A stretch of DNA of 36,638 bases, taken from the NCBI GenBank assembly GCA_035551355.1, contig DASZNF010000112.1:1-36638 (forward strand), read 5' to 3'. Positions 32,785-36,638 of the stretch are shown one piece after another (positions within the stretch are counted from its first letter, which is position 1; each line of letters starts with the position of its first letter). Below the pieces are notes generated by a model that was not told where the DNA came from, made no database searches, and saw only the letters and a list, made by a program, of their open reading frames with translations. The DNA comes from DATATV01 sp035551355. Lineage in GTDB: Bacteria; Actinomycetota; Actinomycetes; Mycobacteriales; Pseudonocardiaceae. Position numbers and translations under genes: made by a program.

Positions 32785-33345
32785 TCAGGGCTTCCGCGCG
32801 GAAAACACGACCAGTTTCTTCGGCTGGCGCCGGATCCGGACGTCGGTGAACCCGGCCGCGGTCAGCCGGCCGGCCAGGGTGTCCGGATCGACCACGACCA
32901 TGGTGTCACCCAGGTGGATCAGCCGGAACCGCAGCGAGAGCTGACTGTCCGAACCGGCGAACACGCCGCCCGGCCGCAGCACCCGGCAGGCCTGGGCGAA
33001 CAACGCGTCCTGCAGTTCCGGCGAGGGCACGTGATGCAGCATGGTGAAGCAGCACACCCCGCTGAAGCTGCCGTCCTCGAACGGCAGGTCCGCCCCGCTG
33101 CCGTGCACGATGCGCACCTGTCCGGCGAACTGCCCGGCCAGCGTGTCGGCCGAGGTCTTGTCCACCTCCACCGCGGTCAGCTTCGGCGCCATTGCGGCCA
33201 GCACCCGGGTGGTCGCGCCGTAGCCGGGGCCGATCTCCAGCACGTCCTCGCCCAGGTCCACCCCGGCCAGCCGCTCGGGCAGCGCCTGCTCGATCATCGC
33301 CGCCCACTTCGCTGAGGCGCAGATCCGCTGGTGCATGCGATTCAT
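32785..33345 (-). CDS. Class I SAM-dependent methyltransferase
   Basis: 186 residues with the SAM-binding motif VLEIGPGYGATTRVLA, the acidic TAVEVDKTSADTLA after it, GSGADLPFEDGSFSGV and MLHHVPSPELQDALFAQACRVLRPGGVF. The substrate is unknown. ATG at 33345 (MNRMHQRICASAKWAA) is preferred, with GGTGG seven bases ahead; ATG 33351 would add two residues. A longer open frame covers the divergent gene at 33433 and is unlikely. It is divergent from that zinc-ribbon gene. Confidence 0.82.
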   Translation of the reverse strand: MNRMHQRICASAKWAAMIEQALPERLAGVDLGEDVLEIGPGYGATTRVLAAMAPKLTAVEVDKTSADTLAGQFAGQVRIVHGSGADLPFEDGSFSGVCCFTMLHHVPSPELQDALFAQACRVLRPGGVFAGSDSQLSLRFRLIHLGDTMVVVDPDTLAGRLTAAGFTDVRIRRQPKKLVVFSARKP

Positions 33346-33419
33346 CGGCATACCACCACGCATATCAGTCCCGGCCGTCTTCGGCCACCCCTTATCCGGC
33401 CTGGCCCGGCGGCTACGGA

Positions 33420-33425
33420 TACCGT
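33420..33425 (+). promoter_or_regulatory. -10 element of a leaderless zinc-ribbon gene transcript
   Basis: TACCGT, seven bases before GTG 33433. No ribosome-binding site lies between. Confidence 0.45.
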
Positions 33426-33432
33426 CGCGGGC

Positions 33433-33723
33433 GTGCCCCGGCGTAACCGAGCGAACCGAGCGGAGACCCCGCTGCGCGGCGCAATGGCCGCCTCGCGCAC
33501 CGAGTCGCATCCGGACGGCGAGTGGATCGTGCGGCCGGTCTCCGGGCCGAACGCGACCAAGGTGTACCGGTGCCCGGGCTGCGACCACGAGATCCGGCCG
33601 GGCGTGCCCCACCTGGTGGCCTGGTCGGCCGAGGATCACGGCTCGGTGGCCGACCGCAGGCACTGGCACTCCGGCTGCTGGTCCGCCCGGGACCGGCGCG
33701 GCCCCACCCGCCGCTGGTCCTGA
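33433..33723 (+). CDS. Small actinobacterial zinc-ribbon protein (often labelled ATP/GTP-binding)
   Basis: 96 residues. A basic N-terminus (PRRNRANRAE) is followed by VYRCPGCDHEIRPGVPHLVAW and HWHSGCW, giving a CxxC plus His/Cys zinc site. The ending SARDRRGPTRRW is conserved in Streptomyces relatives. Databases often call these ATP/GTP-binding proteins, but no nucleotide-binding motif is visible. Function is unknown. The start is the GTG shortly after the -10 hexamer; the stop is part of the following hairpin. Confidence 0.75.
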   Translation: MPRRNRANRAETPLRGAMAASRTESHPDGEWIVRPVSGPNATKVYRCPGCDHEIRPGVPHLVAWSAEDHGSVADRRHWHSGCWSARDRRGPTRRWS

Positions 33724-33777
33724 GCACACCCGAAAGCGGTGCGGCCTGAACCGGCCGCACCCGCTCACGCGTGCTCA
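33721..33777. terminator. Nested bidirectional hairpin between convergent genes
   Basis: The inner stem is AGCGGTGCGGCC (33735-33746) with 33753-33765, 12 pairs with one bulged C and loop TGAACC. The outer stem is TGAGCAC (33721-33727) with GTGCTCA (33771-33777). The TGA of the zinc-ribbon gene is part of the outer arm, and the stop of the coiled-coil gene is three bases beyond. Confidence 0.65.
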
Positions 33778-33779
33778 GT

Positions 33780-35147
33780 TCAGCGGCGGACGCCCTGGGT
33801 GGGCCGGTTGGGCGTCTTGTTGTGCGGCGAGGACACCGGCGCGACCCGCTTGGTCGGCGCGTTCGACGCGGTCGACCCGCTGTTCGCCCCGCCCCGGTTC
33901 GCGTTACCAGCGCTCGTGTTTCCGCTGCTCGCGTTGGCCGCGCCGGAACCGTCCTTGCCCGGCGCGGGCGCGGGCGAGGTGGCCGGTTTGGTCGGCGCGG
34001 CGGCGTCGCCGCCGGACATCGGCGTGCCGATGGGCCGGTCGCCGTCCGCCACCGCCGCGGCCTCCTCGGGCAGCGCGTCCAGCGCAGGCGAGGCGTTGGT
34101 GATCAGCACGTGGGCGGAGCGCAACTGCTCGGCGATCTGGGCCCGCAGCCTGCGCAGCTCCTCGACCCGGCCGGTGGCGTGCGCCATCCGCCGGTTGGCC
34201 TCCTCAGTGGCCTCCCGGACCATGGTGTTGGCCTGGTCGGCCGCGTCCTGCAGGCGCGCCTTGGCCTCGGTCACCGACTCGTGGTGGCGCCGGTTGGCGT
34301 CCTCCACCGCGTCCCGGTGCCGCTTCTCCGCGTCCGCCTTGCTGGTCTGCTGTTCCTGGGCGATCAGGGCGCGCACCCGGGTGGCCTCGTCGCCTGCCTC
34401 GCGGAGCAGCCGTTCGGCCTCGGTCTTGCTGGTCTGCTGCTCCTGGGCGATCTGCGCGCGGATCCGGGCCGCCTCGTCGGTGGCCTCGCGCACCCGTCGT
34501 TCGGCGTCGGCCTTGCTGGTGGCCTCCTGCTCGGCCAGCGCGCGCATCGACTCGGCGCGCCGGGCGGACATGGCGATCTCGAAATCGTCCTCGATCTGGC
34601 TGCGCCGGGCGGCCGACTCCGCGTCCAGCTTGGCCCGGGCGTCCGCGGCTTCCTTCTCCTTGGCGGCGAATTCGGCCTCGGTCTTGGTGACCAGTTCGCG
34701 GTGTTCGGTTTCCAGCTCGACCCGGCGGCCCTCGACCTCCGCGATCAGCTTCTCGTACCGGATGCGCAGCGCGGTCGCGTCGGCCTCGGCCCGCCCGCGG
34801 ATCTGCCCGGCGTCCGCGTCCGCGCGCGCCTTGATCTCGTTGGCCTCTTCCTGCGCCAGCCGCAGCATTCGCTGCAACCGCTCGGACAGGCCCTCCAAGG
34901 TGGTGGGGGGCAACGAAAGTCGTTGCACCTGACCCCGCAGGTCGTCCAGTTCGGATCGGGCTCGCTCGAACTGGCGAGCCAGATCCGAACTCTGCGACAC
35001 CGCGGCGTCGCGATCGGCGACGATCAGCCGGAGGTCGGCGTCCAGCCGCTCCAGGTGTTCCTCGACCTGTCCCTTGTCATATCCGCGTTTGACAATGTCG
35101 AAGCCAGTGCCCAGGGGCACCAAATCGCGCTCGTTACCAAGGCCCAT
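33780..35147 (-). CDS. DivIVA-type long coiled-coil protein (FilP/Scy-like cytoskeletal candidate)
   Basis: 455 residues. The N-terminus has a DivIVA-like segment, FDIVKRGYDKGQVEEHLERLDADL (about 16-39), the part that targets membranes and poles in DivIVA proteins. Residues 45-350 are an almost unbroken coiled coil, including three 29-residue repeats (87 bp in DNA, 34338-34598) with IAQEQQTSK in two of them. The C-terminal 100 residues are a disordered tail rich in Gly, Ala, Ser, Asn and Pro ending in TQGVRR. In Streptomyces, FilP and Scy of this kind organise hyphal tips. It lies 70 bases after ccr on the same strand. TAGCGT six bases before the ATG suggests its own leaderless transcript. 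Confidence 0.75.
   Translation of the reverse strand: MGLGNERDLVPLGTGFDIVKRGYDKGQVEEHLERLDADLRLIVADRDAAVSQSSDLARQFERARSELDDLRGQVQRLSLPPTTLEGLSERLQRMLRLAQEEANEIKARADADAGQIRGRAEADATALRIRYEKLIAEVEGRRVELETEHRELVTKTEAEFAAKEKEAADARAKLDAESAARRSQIEDDFEIAMSARRAESMRALAEQEATSKADAERRVREATDEAARIRAQIAQEQQTSKTEAERLLREAGDEATRVRALIAQEQQTSKADAEKRHRDAVEDANRRHHESVTEAKARLQDAADQANTMVREATEEANRRMAHATGRVEELRRLRAQIAEQLRSAHVLITNASPALDALPEEAAAVADGDRPIGTPMSGGDAAAPTKPATSPAPAPGKDGSGAANASSGNTSAGNANRGGANSGSTASNAPTKRVAPVSSPHNKTPNRPTQGVRR
34338..34598 (-). repeat. Three 87-bp in-frame repeats in the coiled coil
   Basis: The sequence CTTGCTGGT recurs at 34338, 34425 and 34512, exactly 87 bases apart. The first two copies stay very close at the DNA level and the third is diverged. 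29 residues equals 11 + 11 + 7, a hendecad/heptad mix rather than a pure heptad repeat. Confidence 0.6.
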
Positions 35148-35153
35148 GTGTTC

Positions 35154-35159
35154 ACGCTA
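35154..35159 (-). promoter_or_regulatory. -10 element of a leaderless coiled-coil gene transcript
   Basis: Minus-strand TAGCGT followed by six bases and ATG 35147, in the 70-base gap after ccr. There is no Shine-Dalgarno. Confidence 0.5.
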
Positions 35160-35217
35160 CCCGGCTTGCTAACCCGGTCGTGCTACACCATGCCCAATAC
35201 GGGTGAGCAGCCGGTGA

Positions 35218-36555
35218 TCATTTCCCGCGGAAACGGTTGATCTGATCGACATGCCGGGCCCGCAACTCCGGATCACGCACGCCGAGTCCCTCCTCGGGAG
35301 CCAGCGCCAGGACGCCAACCTTGCCCTGGTGGGTGTTGCGGTGCACGTCGAAGGCGGCCTGGCCGGTTTCGACGAGTGGATAGACCCGGGACAGGGTGGG
35401 GTGCACCAGTCCCTTGGCGATCAACCGGTTGGCCTCCCAGGCTTCCCGGTAGTTGGCGAAATGCGAGCCGATGATTCGCTTGAGATTCATCCACAGGTAG
35501 CGGTTGTCGTACTGGTGCAGGTAGCCCGAGGTGGACGCGCAGGTGACGATGGTGCCGCCCTTGCGGGCCACGTACACACTGGCGCCGAAGGTTTCCCGGC
35601 CCGGGTGCTCGAACACGATGTCCGGATCGTCGCCGCCGGTCAGTTCCCGGATGCGGGCGCCGAAGCGCTTCCACTCCTTGGGGTTCTGGTTCTCCTCGTC
35701 CGACCAGAACTTGTAGCCCTCCTCGGCCCGGTCGATGATCAGCTCGGCGCCCATCCGCCGGCAGATCTCGGCCTTCTCCTTGCTGGACACCACACACACC
35801 GGGATGGCGCCGCCGTTGAGCGCGAACTGGGTGGCGTAGGAGCCGAGGCCGCCGGATGCGCCCCAGATGAGCACCACGTCGCCCTGCTTCATGTCCGCGC
35901 CGTTGCGGGACACCAGCTGCCGGTAAGCGGTGGAGTTGACCAGGCCGGGGGCGGCGGCCTCCTCCCAGGACAGGTGGTCGGGCTTGGGCATGAGCTGGTT
36001 GGACTTGACCAGGGCCAGCTCGGCCAGGCCGCCGAAGTTGGTCTCGAAGCCCCAGATCCGCTGCTCCGGGTCGAGCATCGTGTCGTTGTGGCCGTCCGGG
36101 GACTCCAGCTCGACGTTGAGGCAGTGCGCGACCACCTCGTCGCCCGGCTTCCAGGCGTGCACACCCGGGCCGGTGCGCAGCACGACGCCGGACAGGTCGG
36201 AGCCGACCACGTGGTAGGGCAGGTCGTGGCGCTTGGTCAGCGGGCTCAGCCGGCCGTACCGCTCCAGGAAGGAGAACGTGGAGACCGGCTCGAAGATCGA
36301 AGTCCACACGGTGTTGTAGTTGATGGCGCTGGCCATCACCGCGACCAGGGCCTCGCCCGGGGCGAGCTCGGGAAGCGCCACCTCCTCGACGTGCAGCGAC
36401 CTGCGAGGGTCCTTGTCCTCGGAGTCCAGGCCGGCGAACATCTCGACCTCGTCGCGGCGCACGATGGCGGCGCGGTAGGACTGCGGGAGGGGCAGCGCGG
36501 CGAGGTCCTCCGCGCTCGCGCTGCTGGTCGAGATGGCCTCGAGGATCTGCTGCAC
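35218..36555 (-). CDS. ccr: Crotonyl-CoA carboxylase/reductase
   Basis: NADPH-dependent enzyme that reduces crotonyl-CoA while fixing CO2 to give (2S)-ethylmalonyl-CoA, the hallmark step of the ethylmalonyl-CoA pathway; it also supplies extender units for polyketides. 445 residues of the MDR fold with the nucleotide-binding WGASGGLGSYATQFA. The four CO2-pocket residues known from the Kitasatospora enzyme are present at the same numbers: Asn81, Phe170, Glu171 and His365 (INYN, GFETNFGG, GSHFANY). The GTG start has AGGAGA five bases upstream. ecm and the double dehydrogenase are elsewhere in the window, unlike the clustered Streptomyces locus. Confidence 0.96.
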   Translation of the reverse strand: MQQILEAISTSSASAEDLAALPLPQSYRAAIVRRDEVEMFAGLDSEDKDPRRSLHVEEVALPELAPGEALVAVMASAINYNTVWTSIFEPVSTFSFLERYGRLSPLTKRHDLPYHVVGSDLSGVVLRTGPGVHAWKPGDEVVAHCLNVELESPDGHNDTMLDPEQRIWGFETNFGGLAELALVKSNQLMPKPDHLSWEEAAAPGLVNSTAYRQLVSRNGADMKQGDVVLIWGASGGLGSYATQFALNGGAIPVCVVSSKEKAEICRRMGAELIIDRAEEGYKFWSDEENQNPKEWKRFGARIRELTGGDDPDIVFEHPGRETFGASVYVARKGGTIVTCASTSGYLHQYDNRYLWMNLKRIIGSHFANYREAWEANRLIAKGLVHPTLSRVYPLVETGQAAFDVHRNTHQGKVGVLALAPEEGLGVRDPELRARHVDQINRFRGK

Positions 36556-36588
36556 GATCGTCTCCTGGGTCGGGGGCGAGTGCTCGGA

Positions 36589-36594
36589 ACCCTA
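36589..36594 (-). promoter_or_regulatory. Candidate -10 element for ccr
   Basis: Minus-strand TAGGGT lies 33 bases ahead of the GTG, which would give a leader of about 27 bases holding the AGGAGA ribosome-binding site. The window ends before the -35 region can be judged fully. Confidence 0.35.
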
Positions 36595-36638
36595 GTCGTG
36601 GACCCCGACGCCGTGCGGGGGGTGAGACAGAGGTCTCA

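Noticed and set aside
34338..34598. Non-coding minisatellite
   Set aside because: The repeats are multiples of three bases, stay in frame and encode a continuous coiled coil.

Overview
The window is GC-rich, densely packed actinobacterial chromosome. Gene order from prfA to murA (prfA, prmC, tsaC-like, wecA, atpZ/atpI, atpB-E-F-b'-H-A-G-D-C, DUF2550, cobalamin adenosyltransferase, murA) follows the Mycobacterium tuberculosis Rv1299-Rv1315 block. The ethylmalonyl-CoA pathway genes, the Streptomyces-like polarity coiled coil, the DUF3558 lipoprotein and NucS suggest a filamentous member of the Pseudonocardiales. That order-level placement is inference. No rRNA, tRNA, insertion sequence, phage or CRISPR array is visible.

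Positions 1-4138 hold translation and cell-wall genes: release factor 1 (5' end cut by the window), its methyltransferase, a t6A synthase and a polyprenyl-phosphate GlcNAc-1-phosphate transferase. Positions 4139-13186 hold the F1Fo ATP synthase operon. It has a long leader, a short coupled upstream ORF, an AT-rich spacer before atpE, separate b' and delta genes where mycobacteria have a b-delta fusion, and a strong hairpin between atpD and atpC. A Xi-class glutathione-transferase homologue is coupled to the end of the operon.

Positions 14218-20906 hold a DUF899 protein, cobalamin adenosyltransferase, MurA with Asp in place of the fosfomycin-target Cys, a membrane-anchored DUF2007-like protein, ethylmalonyl-CoA mutase, a Nudix hydrolase and the mismatch endonuclease NucS. 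Positions 20970-24462 hold a short-chain dehydrogenase behind a KstR-like operator, an NAD(P)-binding partner, a decayed PucR-type regulator and a CtaG-family protein. Positions 24733-26712 hold a sodium/solute symporter and a small membrane protein, ending in a classic terminator that faces a previously hidden 37-residue ORF. Positions 27096-32470 hold a DUF3558-like lipoprotein, the PEP-dependent dihydroxyacetone kinase genes dhaKLM and a double-headed 3-hydroxyacyl-CoA dehydrogenase. Positions 32558-36555 hold two zinc-ribbon proteins, a methyltransferase, a DivIVA-type coiled coil and crotonyl-CoA carboxylase/reductase.

Two themes link the regions. First, the pieces of acetyl-CoA assimilation by the ethylmalonyl-CoA pathway (hbd, ccr, ecm, plus the adenosyltransferase that makes the mutase cofactor) all lie in this window but are scattered over four transcription units. 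Second, many genes appear to be leaderless: an ANNNT -10 element sits six or seven bases before the start codon. The strongest candidates for undescribed biology are the 24-codon leader ORF coupled to the ATP synthase operon, the 37-residue small protein at 26784-26897, the unfused b'/delta genes, and tandem repeats that begin at the stop codons of murA and hbd.
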